From contig NZ_CP118157.1 of NCBI RefSeq assembly GCF_032878875.1, positions 372,001 to 436,000 on the forward strand: a stretch of DNA of 64,000 bases. Direction: 5' to 3'. Source of the stretch: Microbacterium sp. AB (GTDB lineage Bacteria; Actinomycetota; Actinomycetes; Actinomycetales; Microbacteriaceae). A model generated the notes under the pieces. It saw only the letters and a program-made list of their open reading frames with translations, was not told where the DNA came from and made no database searches. The translations under genes and the position numbers were made by a program. Shown here in pieces: positions 16,930 through 25,886 of this stretch; position 1 is the first letter of the stretch, and every line of letters begins with the position of its first letter.

Positions 16930-18027
16930 ATGAACCGTTCTTCGACCACGTTCCGCCGCGCCCTCGTCGTCGCATCCTCGGTCGCGGCGGCCGCGCTCCT
17001 CGCCTCCTGCACGAGCGGCGAGGGAGAGGGCTCCGACGCCGAAGGCGGCACGCTCACCGTCGCCGTCTACGCCGGCTCCTGGGGCGAGTCCTTCGACGAG
17101 GCCTTCATCCAGCCCTTCGAGGAGCAGACGGGAGCGACCGTCGAGGTCGTCCCCGGCGGGCCCGCCGACTGGCTGACGGCGCTGCGGTCGAGCCAGGGCG
17201 GCGCCCCGGCCTACGACGTCGTCGCGTTCACGCCGAACGTGACCCCCAACGCCGTCGCCGCGGGCGTCGTCGCGCCGCTCGACACCGACCGGATCGACGC
17301 GTTCGACGAGCTCAACACGACGCTCGTCGAGCAGAGCCTCATCGACGGCACGCAGTACGGCGTGCCGCTCACGGTCGGAGCGACCGGCATCGCATACCGC
17401 ACCGACCAGATCGAGACGCCTCCGACCGACTGGTCGGACCTGCTCGACCCCGAGTACTGCGGTCACGTCGCGATCTCGCCGCTGACCTTCAACACGGGCG
17501 TCGAGTTCCTTGCGGGTCTCATCAATGAGAACGGCGGCAGCATCTCCGACCCGGACGACGTCGACGCCGCCTTCGACCAGCTCGCCGGGATCGCCGACTG
17601 CGCCTCCGCCTTCCCCGCCGACGGCACGAGCGTGGAGACCGCCCTGTCCAACGGCGACGCGTGGATCGCGGCGCACTGGGACGGCCGCGCGTTCGTGCAG
17701 GCCAACGCGGGGGAACCGATCGGCTACGTCTACCCGGCGTCGGGCTCGGTCGGGGCGCTGACCTCGCTGTTCGTCGCGGAGGGCACCGAGAACGAGGACC
17801 TCGCCTACGCGTTCCTCGACGTCATCGCGTCGAGCGACTACCAGCCGACGTTCTCGGAGGGCACGTGGTACGCGGCCTCGAACGACGACAACGTGTACCC
17901 GGAGCAGTTCGCCGAGCAGATCGCCCACGGCGAGGGCGCATACGACGACTTCGTCTGGGTCGACTACGAGACCATCGCGCCCGAGCTGGGCGACCTGCAG
18001 GCGCGCTGGCAGCAGATCTTCGAGTGA
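16930..18027 (+). CDS. ABC transporter solute-binding lipoprotein (PotD-like)
   Basis: Extracytoplasmic binding protein of 365 residues opening the first HyuAB operon. The signal peptide MNRSSTTFRRALVVASSVAA leads to the lipobox LLASC. The mature part starts GGTLTVAVYAGSWGESFDEAF, typical of polyamine/opine family-1 binders. Two extra Cys (EYCGHV and ADCASAF) could form a disulfide. ATG 16930 is chosen because the signal peptide begins there. A TAATAT at 16796-16801 is a likely -10. The stop overlaps the ATPase ATG by one base. Confidence 0.88.
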   Translation: MNRSSTTFRRALVVASSVAAAALLASCTSGEGEGSDAEGGTLTVAVYAGSWGESFDEAFIQPFEEQTGATVEVVPGGPADWLTALRSSQGGAPAYDVVAFTPNVTPNAVAAGVVAPLDTDRIDAFDELNTTLVEQSLIDGTQYGVPLTVGATGIAYRTDQIETPPTDWSDLLDPEYCGHVAISPLTFNTGVEFLAGLINENGGSISDPDDVDAAFDQLAGIADCASAFPADGTSVETALSNGDAWIAAHWDGRAFVQANAGEPIGYVYPASGSVGALTSLFVAEGTENEDLAYAFLDVIASSDYQPTFSEGTWYAASNDDNVYPEQFAEQIAHGEGAYDDFVWVDYETIAPELGDLQARWQQIFE

Positions 18028-19094
18028 TGCCGGCGGACGGCGGGCGCCCGGCCGCGCAGGGCCGGGTCGAGATCAGCGGGCTGAGCGTCGGCTACGGCGG
18101 CACGCCCGTGCTGGAGCTGGACGAGCTGACGATCGAGGCGGGCGAGTTCCTCTCGGTGCTCGGCCCGTCCGGGTGCGGCAAGTCCACGCTCCTGGGCGCG
18201 CTCGCGGGGTTCGTCTCCGTCGACGACGGCTCGATCCGCATCGATGGACGCGACGTCACCCGTCTCGCCCCCAACCACCGCGAGACGGGGCTGGTCTTCC
18301 AGAGCTACGCGCTGTTCCCGCACATGACGGTCCGCCGCAACCTCGAGTACGGTCTGCGCGTCCGCCGCGTGCCCCGCGCCGAGCGCGACGAGCGGGTGCG
18401 GGACGCGCTCCGCCTGGTCGACCTGGAGCCGTATGCGGACCGGGCCCCCGCGCAGCTCTCGGGCGGCCAGCAGCAGCGCGTCGCGATCGCCCGCGCGCTG
18501 GTCACCAGGCCTCGCGTCCTGCTGCTCGACGAGCCGCTGTCGAACCTCGACGCCAAGCTGCGCCGTCAGATGCGCCACGAGCTGCGCGAGCTGCAGCGCG
18601 AGGTCGGCACGACGACCGTGTTCGTCACGCACGACCAGGCCGAGGCCCTGGCGCTCTCGGACCGCGTCGTCCTCCTCGCGGACGGCGGCCTCGAGCAGCT
18701 CGGCACCCCGGAGGAGCTCTACCGCACGCCGCGCACGCGGTTCGCGGCCGACTTCGTGGGTGCCGCGAACGTCGTCCCGGTGGTGGACGGGCCGGCCTCG
18801 GACGACGCGGAGCGCACCGTCCTGGGAGTGCCCCTCCCCGGGATCGGCCCGGCCGTCGACGCGGTCGCGCTGCGTCCCGAGCACCTGCGTCTCGTCGCGG
18901 AGGGCGAGGGACTGGTCTCGGCGACCGTGGTGTCGGCGGGCTTCGCCGGCGAGCGCTACGAGTACCGTCTCCGCGCCGCGGACGGCACCGAGCTGCTCGC
19001 CTCCCCGCCGGACGCCCAGCACCGCCTCGCGCCGGGGAGCGTCGTCGGGGTGGCCTGGGACGAGGGCGAGCCGATCCCGATCGGCGGCCGCTGA
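18027..19094 (+). CDS. ABC transporter ATP-binding protein (PotA-like)
   Basis: ATPase of 355 residues with GPSGCGKST (Walker A), LSGGQQQRVAIARAL (signature), VLLLDEPLSNLD (Walker B), FVTHDQAEAL (H-loop) and a C-terminal TOBE region (VALRPEHLRLV). It energises the permease pair that follows. ATG 18027 overlaps the previous stop, and the next ATG follows the stop directly, so the genes are probably co-translated. Confidence 0.93.
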   Translation: MPADGGRPAAQGRVEISGLSVGYGGTPVLELDELTIEAGEFLSVLGPSGCGKSTLLGALAGFVSVDDGSIRIDGRDVTRLAPNHRETGLVFQSYALFPHMTVRRNLEYGLRVRRVPRAERDERVRDALRLVDLEPYADRAPAQLSGGQQQRVAIARALVTRPRVLLLDEPLSNLDAKLRRQMRHELRELQREVGTTTVFVTHDQAEALALSDRVVLLADGGLEQLGTPEELYRTPRTRFAADFVGAANVVPVVDGPASDDAERTVLGVPLPGIGPAVDAVALRPEHLRLVAEGEGLVSATVVSAGFAGERYEYRLRAADGTELLASPPDAQHRLAPGSVVGVAWDEGEPIPIGGR

Positions 19095-19991
19095 ATGACC
19101 GCGCCTCCTCGCCGCGCCGCAGACCGTCTCCCCGGGCTCGTGCCGGCGCTCGTCCCGACGGCCTTCATCGTGCTGGCCTTCCTCGTGCCGCTGGGCGGCC
19201 TGCTCGTGCTGAGCCTGCGTCCCACGGACGAGCTCAACAACCCGCTGCCGGGTCTCACGCTCGACCAGTACGCCACGGTGTTCTCCACCGGCTACCTCTG
19301 GGGGTCGGTGCTCGAGAGCCTGTGGCTCGCGGTGCGGGTCAGCGCGACCTCCCTCGTGCTCGCGTTCCCGGTCGCGTGGTACCTGGCCCGTTCGACGTCG
19401 CGGGCGGGCAAGAGCATCGTCTTCGTCGCGACGCTGTCCCCCCTGCTCACCAGCGAGGTCGTGCGCTCGTTCGGATGGCGCGTCGTGATGGGCGGCGAGG
19501 GACCGGTCAACGTCGTGCTGCAGGCGCTCGGGGTCGTGGACGAGCCGCTGTCCCTGCTGCGCTCGCCGTGGACCGTCTTCATCGCGGTCGTGCACGTCAT
19601 GCTGCCGTTCGCGATCATCGCGCTCTCGGCATCGCTGGGCGCCATCGACACCGACCTGCTGCACGCGTCCGCCGTGCTCGGAGCCTCGAAGACGCGCACG
19701 TTCCTCTCCGTCGTCGTGCCGATGGCCGCTCCCGGCATCGTCGCGGCGCTCGTGATCGTGTTCTCGCTGTCGATGGGGGTCTACGTCACGCCGATGCTCG
19801 TCGGGGGAGCCAACCAGCCGCTGGCCGGCCTGCGCATCCAGACCGAGGCGATGACGACCTTCGACCAGCCCGGCGCCGCCGCGCTGAGCTTCGTGCTGCT
19901 GGTCGTCACGCTCGCGGTGTGCGCCCTGCTCGGCGGCCTGGGGCGTCTCGCGGAGCCCGGGCGGCTCGTCGGGAGGAGGGGCCGTGGCTGA
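19095..19991 (+). CDS. ABC transporter permease (PotB-like)
   Basis: Membrane subunit of 298 residues with six helices and an EAA loop near LHASAVLGASKTRTFLSVVVP. It begins at the base after the ATPase stop and overlaps the next permease by eight bases. Confidence 0.9.
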   Translation: MTAPPRRAADRLPGLVPALVPTAFIVLAFLVPLGGLLVLSLRPTDELNNPLPGLTLDQYATVFSTGYLWGSVLESLWLAVRVSATSLVLAFPVAWYLARSTSRAGKSIVFVATLSPLLTSEVVRSFGWRVVMGGEGPVNVVLQALGVVDEPLSLLRSPWTVFIAVVHVMLPFAIIALSASLGAIDTDLLHASAVLGASKTRTFLSVVVPMAAPGIVAALVIVFSLSMGVYVTPMLVGGANQPLAGLRIQTEAMTTFDQPGAAALSFVLLVVTLAVCALLGGLGRLAEPGRLVGRRGRG

Positions 19992-20799
19992 GCACGCGCC
20001 CTCGTCCGTCCGCGCCCCGTGGTGGCGTCGGGCCGTCGCGCTGACGCCCGTCGTCCTCGTCTGCGCGTTCCTGCTGCTGCCCCTCGTCGTCGTGGCGATC
20101 AGCTCCCTCACCTCGGCGAGCAACTTCCGCTTCCCGCCCGAGGGGCTCTCGCTGCGCTGGTACGCGGAGGTCTTCGCCTCGCGGGACTGGCTCTCCTCGC
20201 TCGGCACGTCCCTCCTGCTCGCGGTGCTCGTCGCCCCCGTCGTCGTCGTGCTGGGCACGCTCGGCGGCTACGCGATCGGCGCGGGGCGGTTCCCCGGCCG
20301 GCGCGTGCTGTCGGTGCTGTTCCTGTCGCCGCTGGCGGTGCCGGGGATCATGATCGGCCTCGCGCTGCTGTACCAGTTCCAGTCCACGGGGATGCGCGGA
20401 TCCGTGCTGGGCATCTGGGTCGCCCACCTCGTCGTGACCTTCCCCTTCTGCGTGCGCGTCGCCGCGGTCAGCGCCGCCTCGCTCGACAGGCGCCTGGTCC
20501 ACGCCGCGCGCGTCCTCGGGGCGTCGCGTCTGCGCGCCTTCCTGACCGTGACCATCCCGCTCATGCGCCCCGGCATCGTCGCGGGGGCGTTCCTCGCCGC
20601 CGTCATCTCGCTCGGAGAGGTCGCGGTGTCGGTCTTCGTGGCGGGCTCCGGGACGACGACCGTCCCCGTGCGCATCTACTCGGCGGTCCAGGTGCAGCTG
20701 GAGCCCACCGTCGCGGCCGTGTCGACGCTCCTCCTGCTGCTGAGCGTCGTGACGATCGCCGTTCTCGACCGCACCGTCCGCATCTCGAGGTTCCTATGA
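19984..20799 (+). CDS. ABC transporter permease (PotC-like)
   Basis: Second membrane subunit of 271 residues. It has the RFPPEGLSLRWY motif, close to that of the permease at 9565-10362, and the EAA loop HAARVLGASRLRAFLTVTIP. GTG start. The stop overlaps the hyuA ATG (ATGA), tying transport to the downstream hydrolase. Confidence 0.9.
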   Translation: MAEHAPSSVRAPWWRRAVALTPVVLVCAFLLLPLVVVAISSLTSASNFRFPPEGLSLRWYAEVFASRDWLSSLGTSLLLAVLVAPVVVVLGTLGGYAIGAGRFPGRRVLSVLFLSPLAVPGIMIGLALLYQFQSTGMRGSVLGIWVAHLVVTFPFCVRVAAVSAASLDRRLVHAARVLGASRLRAFLTVTIPLMRPGIVAGAFLAAVISLGEVAVSVFVAGSGTTTVPVRIYSAVQVQLEPTVAAVSTLLLLLSVVTIAVLDRTVRISRFL

Positions 20800-22961
20800 C
20801 GACACGGCGGACCGGCGCCCGCTGGCGCATCGGCATCGATGTGGGCGGCACGTTCACCGACCTCGTCGCCGTGCCGGGCGACGGATCGGCGTGGTGGCTC
20901 GACGACGCCGTCACCCACAAGGTGGCGAGCACGCCGCACGATCCCTCCGAGGGCGTCGAGCGGGGGCTGGGCGAGCTGCTCGAGCGCGGCGTCGCGGTCG
21001 AGTCGGTCGCCGCCATCACCCACGGCACCACGATCGGGCTCAACGCCATCCTGCAGGGCCGTGTCGCGCGCGCCGCGCTCGTCACGAGCACGGGGCACCG
21101 GGACGTGCTGCAGATCGCCCGGGCGCGCATGCCGCGCAGCTTCGACCTGCACGCGCTGCCGGCCGAGCCCCTCATCCCGCGATCGCGGGTGTTCGAGCTC
21201 GACCGCAGGTACTCCGCGTCCGGAGACGTCGTGCCCGGCCGGTCCGGCGACCTCGCGCCCCTCGCCGCGCGTCTGGCGGGAGCGCAGGCGGAGGTCGTCG
21301 TCGTCAGCCTCATCGGCGGGTACGCCGCGCACGCCGACGAGATCGACGTCGTGCGTCGTCTCGGGGAGATGCTCGACGCGCCCGTGCGGTCGGCGGCAGG
21401 GCTGTGGCCGCAGGCCGGGGAGTACGAGCGCGTGACGCTCGCCCTGCTCGACGCGCAGATCACGCCCCTGATGACGCGCTATCTCACGTCCCTGCAGCGG
21501 CGTCTGACGGGCCTGCGCGTGCAGGCGCCGCTGTACATCTCCACGTCCAACGGCGGGTCGGTCTCGCTCGAGGCGGCGATCGCCCAGCCCATCCAGACCG
21601 TGCTCTCCGGGCCGGCGTCCGGCGTCTCCGCCGCGGCGGCGACATGGCCGGGCCGCAACCTCGTGACCTTCGACATGGGCGGCACGAGCAGCGACATCGG
21701 CGTGCTGCACGGCGGCGCCCCCGTGCTCACGACGTCGGCCGCGGTGGGTCCGTACCCCCTCATCACGCCCGTCGTCGAGGTGTCGGCGATCGGCGCGGGC
21801 GGGGGCTCCGTGATCCGGGCCGACCACGGCGGCGCCGAGCCGGTGCTGCGGGTCGGGCCCGAGAGCGTCGGCGCCGTGCCGGGGCCCGCGAGCTACGGGG
21901 CCGGAGGAGAGCACCCCGCGCTCACCGACGCGTACGTGCACGGCGGCGTGATCGACCCCGCGCACTTCCTGGGCGGCACGTTCCCGCTGCGGCCCGACCT
22001 CGCGACCTCGGCGCTCTCCGCCGTGGCGGCCGCCCTCGACCCCGCGAGCGCGCTCGACCCCCGCACGGCGGCGGACGGCGTCGTCGACGCGTCGCTGCGG
22101 CTCGCCGCGGCGGGCATGGCGGCGCGGCTGCGCCGTGTGCTCGCGGCGCGCGGGGAGGTGCCCGAGCGCTACAGCCTCGTCGCCTTCGGCGGGGCCGGGG
22201 CGACGCACGCCGCCCTGCTGGCCGCGGAGGTCGGCATCGCCAGCGTGCTCGTGCCCGCCACGGCGGGCACCTTCTGCGCCGTCGGGGCCGCCATCGCCCC
22301 CATCCGCCGGGACTGGGCGCGGACCCTGCGCGTCGCGATCGACGCCGACGCCGCGGACCGGCTCGAGGAGGCCTGCGCGGCCCTGCAGCAGGAGGCCCTG
22401 GCCTGGCTGCGACAGGACCAGCCCCGTGCGATCGCCTCGCTGGGCTTCAGCGCCGACCTGAACTACGCCGGGCAGCCCACCACGCTCGAGATCCCGCTGA
22501 GCGAGGAGTCCGACGCCGCGCAGGCCCCCGGGATCGACGCGGCCGTCGTGTTGCGCCGGTTCGCGGAGCGCCACGCGCAGGTCCACGGCTTTGCCGACGA
22601 CGTCGCGCAGGTGCGCGCCAGCACGGTGCGCGCGAGCATGACGGTGCGGCTCGGCGAGGTGCGGCAGGGCGAGGGCGCCGGATCGTTCCGCGGCGCCGGC
22701 CGCCGCGAGGTGCGGTACGACGGCACGACGCGTGCTGCGGGGGTCTACGCGCTCGCGGCGGACGGCGGGCTCACGTCGATCGCGGGTCCCGCCGTGATCG
22801 AGCGTCCCGACACGACGGTCCTCGTGCCCGCGGGATGGCGCGCGACGGCGGGGGAGGCGGGGAGCATCCGCCTGGACCGGAGCGTCCTCGATCGGGGCAC
22901 GGAGGATCGGAGCACGGAGGATCGGGGCGTCCCGGACGGAAGCAGGGAGCGGGCATGCTGA
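20796..22961 (+). CDS. hyuA: hydantoinase/oxoprolinase family protein, HyuA subunit (cluster 1)
   Basis: ATP-dependent amide-ring hydrolase subunit (N-methylhydantoinase A / 5-oxoprolinase alpha / acetophenone carboxylase type), 721 residues. The N-terminal nucleotide site RIGIDVGGTFTDLVAV, ITHGTTIGLNAILQG, FDMGGTSSDIGVL and FGGAGATHAALLA are all family landmarks. The C-terminus ends in five Asp-Arg-type pentapeptides encoded by a tandem repeat (22875-22934), an odd tail probably grown by slippage. It pairs with HyuB, which overlaps by seven bases. The ring substrate is unknown but is presumably brought in by the linked importer. Confidence 0.9.
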   Translation: MTTRRTGARWRIGIDVGGTFTDLVAVPGDGSAWWLDDAVTHKVASTPHDPSEGVERGLGELLERGVAVESVAAITHGTTIGLNAILQGRVARAALVTSTGHRDVLQIARARMPRSFDLHALPAEPLIPRSRVFELDRRYSASGDVVPGRSGDLAPLAARLAGAQAEVVVVSLIGGYAAHADEIDVVRRLGEMLDAPVRSAAGLWPQAGEYERVTLALLDAQITPLMTRYLTSLQRRLTGLRVQAPLYISTSNGGSVSLEAAIAQPIQTVLSGPASGVSAAAATWPGRNLVTFDMGGTSSDIGVLHGGAPVLTTSAAVGPYPLITPVVEVSAIGAGGGSVIRADHGGAEPVLRVGPESVGAVPGPASYGAGGEHPALTDAYVHGGVIDPAHFLGGTFPLRPDLATSALSAVAAALDPASALDPRTAADGVVDASLRLAAAGMAARLRRVLAARGEVPERYSLVAFGGAGATHAALLAAEVGIASVLVPATAGTFCAVGAAIAPIRRDWARTLRVAIDADAADRLEEACAALQQEALAWLRQDQPRAIASLGFSADLNYAGQPTTLEIPLSEESDAAQAPGIDAAVVLRRFAERHAQVHGFADDVAQVRASTVRASMTVRLGEVRQGEGAGSFRGAGRREVRYDGTTRAAGVYALAADGGLTSIAGPAVIERPDTTVLVPAGWRATAGEAGSIRLDRSVLDRGTEDRSTEDRGVPDGSRERAC
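22890..22934 (+). repeat. three tandem 15-bp units at the 3' end of hyuA
   Basis: Units at 22890-22904, 22905-22919 and 22920-22934 follow the consensus GATCGGRGCACGGAG, the last one diverging at its end. A degenerate fourth copy lies just before (22875-22889). They encode DRGTE, DRSTE and DRGVP in frame, so copy number can vary without a frameshift. Confidence 0.85.
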
Positions 22962-24964
22962 GCACGGTCGAGAAGGACGTCGCGCAGACGCGGCTGCAGG
23001 CGACGGCCGAGGAGATGTGCCTCACGCTGCAGCGCGCCAGCCGCAGCCTGTACGTCCGCGACGCGGCCGACTTCGCGTGCGCCGTCGCCGATCTGTCCGG
23101 CCGCTTCGTGGCCTATCCGCAGCAGATCGGCGTCTCGGGTTTCCTCGGGCTGGACCTGGGACCCGCCGTCGCCGCGGCGACCGCGGGCGAGCCGCTCGCG
23201 CCCGGCGATGTGCTCCTGACCAACGACCCGTACCTGTCGCACGGCCTGTCGACGCACCTGCCCGACGTCCACGCCATCGCCCCGTACTTCGAGGGCGGCG
23301 AGCTGATCGGCTACGGATGGGCCTTCGTGCACGTCTCGGACATCGGCGGCCGGGTGCCGTCCTCGGTGAGCGTCGTCAACGACTCGATCTACGCCGAGGG
23401 CCTGCGCATCCCGCCCGTGCGCTACGTGCGGGCGGGGCGCGTGGTCGACGAGGTCGAGGCCTTCCTCTCCGCGAACTCCCGCACGCCCGAGGCGAACCGC
23501 GGCGATCTGCACGCGATGCTGGCCGCGCTCTCGACCGGCCGGCGCCGCGTCGGCGAGCTCTCGGGCGAGCTCGGCGCCGAGGGCTTCGCCGAGGTGGGGT
23601 CCTTCGCGCGGGCGCAGACGGCCGCGCGCGCCCGGGCCGCGCTGCGCACGCTGCGGGACGGCGTCTACCGCTTCGAGGACTACCTCGACAACGACGGCGT
23701 CGGCCAGACGCCGCTGCGCATCGTCGTGACGGCGACCGTGTCGGACGGGCACGTGCATCTCGACCTCACCGGCACCGATCCGCAGGTCGAGGCCGCTCTC
23801 AACATGGTGACGTTCGGCGAGGCGCACTCCTGGGTCGTGACGCGGCTCTTCGCGCTGATCGGCACGCTCGACCCTTCCATCCCGCTCGGCGGGGGGCTCA
23901 TGGACGCGATCGGCTTCCACGCGCCCGAGGGCACGCTGCTCAACGCCGTCGGCGCGGCGGCGACCGGCGTGCGGCACGCCACCACGTCGCGCGTCAACGA
24001 CGTCGTCTCGGGCGCGCTGATCCAGGCGGCCCCCGACGTGCTGCCGGCCGCGTCGAGCGGACTCGTCGTGCCCGTCGTCTTCGCCGCCTCCGACGGCTCG
24101 CGCATCGACGTCGTCGAGCCCATGGTCGGCGGCACCGGGGCGCGGAAGGGCTCCGACGGGGCCGACGGGCGCGACTCGGGCATCTCGAACCTCTCGAACA
24201 ACAGCGTCGAGGTGGTCGAGTCGGACGTCGCGGTGCGCGTCCTGCGGTACGCCTCGCGCCCCGACTCCGGCGGGCCCGGCCGATGGCGCGGCGGCGTCGG
24301 CCTCGAGCTCGAGTTCGAGGCGCTGACCGAGGGGGCGCTGCTCGCCCGCGGCCTGGAGCGGCTGCGGTTCCGCCCCTGGGGCTTCGCCGGAGGGCATCCC
24401 GGGGCGGCCACGGAGCTCGTGGTCAACGAGGGGGAGCCCGACGAGGAGCGCCTCTCGATCGTCGACGTGCGCCCCCTGCGCGCGGGCGACCGCGTGGTGC
24501 TGCGCACCGCGGGGGCCGGCGGGTACGGCGACCCGCTCCAGCGCGATCCGGAGGCCGTCCGCGACGATGTCGAGGCGGGTCTCGTCTCGGTCGCACAGGC
24601 CCGGGAGGCGTACGGCGTCGTGATCGAGCACGGCGACGTCGACGCCGCCCGTACGGGGGCGCTCCGCGCCGAGCGCCCCGAGCCGGACGGCCTCCGGCCG
24701 GAGGGCCATCGTCTGGGCGCGGAGCGGGACCGCTGGGATCGCGCCTTCCCGTCGCACGTCGCCGACCGGCTGCAGGCACGGCTGCAGACCCTGCCCGTGA
24801 CGACGCGGTCCGCGCGGCGGCGCGCGATCCTGGGCGAGGTCCTGCGCACGCTGCCCGCCGGCTTCCCCGCCGTCCCCGCCGGCGACGCCGCCCTCGCCGC
24901 CGCCGCGCACCGCTTCGCCGCCCTCGTCGACGATCTCGGCGGAGCCCCTCAGTCCGCGTCGTAG
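22955..24964 (+). CDS. hyuB: hydantoinase/oxoprolinase family protein, HyuB subunit (cluster 1)
   Basis: Partner subunit of HyuA, 669 residues. Family landmarks are ATAEEMCLTLQRASRSLYVRD at the N-terminus, LTNDPYLSHGLSTHLPDVH, GWAFVHVSDIGGRVPSSVS, ANRGDLHAMLAAL and the C-terminal RPWGFAGGHPGA and AGGYGDPLQRDP. HyuA and HyuB together perform ATP-dependent hydrolysis or carboxylation of cyclic amides or ketones. The ATG at 22955 overlaps the hyuA end. The 3' end overlaps the convergent GntR gene by 16 bases. Confidence 0.9.
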   Translation: MLSTVEKDVAQTRLQATAEEMCLTLQRASRSLYVRDAADFACAVADLSGRFVAYPQQIGVSGFLGLDLGPAVAAATAGEPLAPGDVLLTNDPYLSHGLSTHLPDVHAIAPYFEGGELIGYGWAFVHVSDIGGRVPSSVSVVNDSIYAEGLRIPPVRYVRAGRVVDEVEAFLSANSRTPEANRGDLHAMLAALSTGRRRVGELSGELGAEGFAEVGSFARAQTAARARAALRTLRDGVYRFEDYLDNDGVGQTPLRIVVTATVSDGHVHLDLTGTDPQVEAALNMVTFGEAHSWVVTRLFALIGTLDPSIPLGGGLMDAIGFHAPEGTLLNAVGAAATGVRHATTSRVNDVVSGALIQAAPDVLPAASSGLVVPVVFAASDGSRIDVVEPMVGGTGARKGSDGADGRDSGISNLSNNSVEVVESDVAVRVLRYASRPDSGGPGRWRGGVGLELEFEALTEGALLARGLERLRFRPWGFAGGHPGAATELVVNEGEPDEERLSIVDVRPLRAGDRVVLRTAGAGGYGDPLQRDPEAVRDDVEAGLVSVAQAREAYGVVIEHGDVDAARTGALRAERPEPDGLRPEGHRLGAERDRWDRAFPSHVADRLQARLQTLPVTTRSARRRAILGEVLRTLPAGFPAVPAGDAALAAAAHRFAALVDDLGGAPQSAS

Positions 24965-25656
24965 GGCGTCGTCACCGTCAGCGAGATGCGCCGGCTCGCG
25001 TAGAAGGTCACGTTCACCTCGTGGACGACGCCGTCGGTGCCGGTCAGCACCGCCTCGCGCAGGAGCAGCGGCTCGCCGGGAGCCACGCGCAGCTGGCCGG
25101 CGAAGCGCTCGGTCGCGCTCAGGGCGTCGACCCTCGCGTCGCACGAGGCGAGCGGGACGCCGAAGGTCCGAGCGAACGACCGCGCCATGTCGGTGTCGCC
25201 GCGCCCCGCCGGCGACGGGCGACGGCGCTCGCTCCCCCGCCAGAACGACGTCCGCACGGCGAGGGGCGTGCCGTCGAGCTCGATCCGCGAGTCGGCGAGG
25301 AGGTAGTGCCCCTCGTCGGGCTCGCCGAAGAGCCGCACGAGCGCGTCGGAGGCCGGGACGCTCTCCTCGTGGAGCGTCACCTGCCGGTAGCGCTCGGTCG
25401 TCGCGGCCTGGTACGCGAGCGGGAGGTCGATCGCGAAGTCGGCGAACCGCGAGTCGACGAGCGTCCCCGAACGCTGGCGGCGCCGCAGGAGCCCGTCGGC
25501 GGTGAGGTGGCCGAGAACCTCGCGGACCTCCGTGCGGCTCGCTCCCGTCGCGTGCTGCAGCGTGGTCTCGTCGATCGGCGCCTCGGGGGACGGGACGTCG
25601 CGCACCCAGCCGCGGATCAGCGCATACGAGTGTCGGATGCGAAGCGGCGGGGCCAT
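24949..25656 (-). CDS. GntR-family regulator (HutC/UTRA type)
   Basis: Transcriptional regulator of 235 residues. A winged helix (ALIRGWVRDVPSPEAP, then TTLQHATGASRTEVREVLGHL and ADGLLRRRQRSGTLVD) is followed by a UTRA-like ligand domain ending PLLLREAVLTGTDGVVHEVNVTFYASRR. ATG 25656 is chosen because the frame upstream to 25824 has no domain character. It lies between the two HyuAB clusters, convergent with the first and divergent from the second, so control of the second operon is the simplest guess. Confidence 0.85.
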   Translation of the reverse strand: MAPPLRIRHSYALIRGWVRDVPSPEAPIDETTLQHATGASRTEVREVLGHLTADGLLRRRQRSGTLVDSRFADFAIDLPLAYQAATTERYRQVTLHEESVPASDALVRLFGEPDEGHYLLADSRIELDGTPLAVRTSFWRGSERRRPSPAGRGDTDMARSFARTFGVPLASCDARVDALSATERFAGQLRVAPGEPLLLREAVLTGTDGVVHEVNVTFYASRRISLTVTTPYDAD

Positions 25657-25886
25657 ATCGGAAGCGTAGCCGTGGCCGCCGCCGCCGGTCGCGGCTTCTG
25701 TTGCGCTCTCTTTCCAACCCCGCGTTTTTCCGGGGCCGACGAGCCGGCCGTGGGATGCGCGCTCGCGCATTGGGCCGCCGGAGCAGCTGATCGACGGGTG
25801 TCGATTTGTCTGCTCCGCGTTCATCGAGTTCTCTGGAGGACGGAGCGGCCGTGCCCGACCGCGTCGCTCCGTCGAGGAGACCCGCC

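Noticed and set aside
25718..25735. CCCCG/CGGGG hairpin with a T-run
   Set aside because: The T-run is in the loop, the stem is only five base pairs, and it lies between divergent genes where no terminator is needed.
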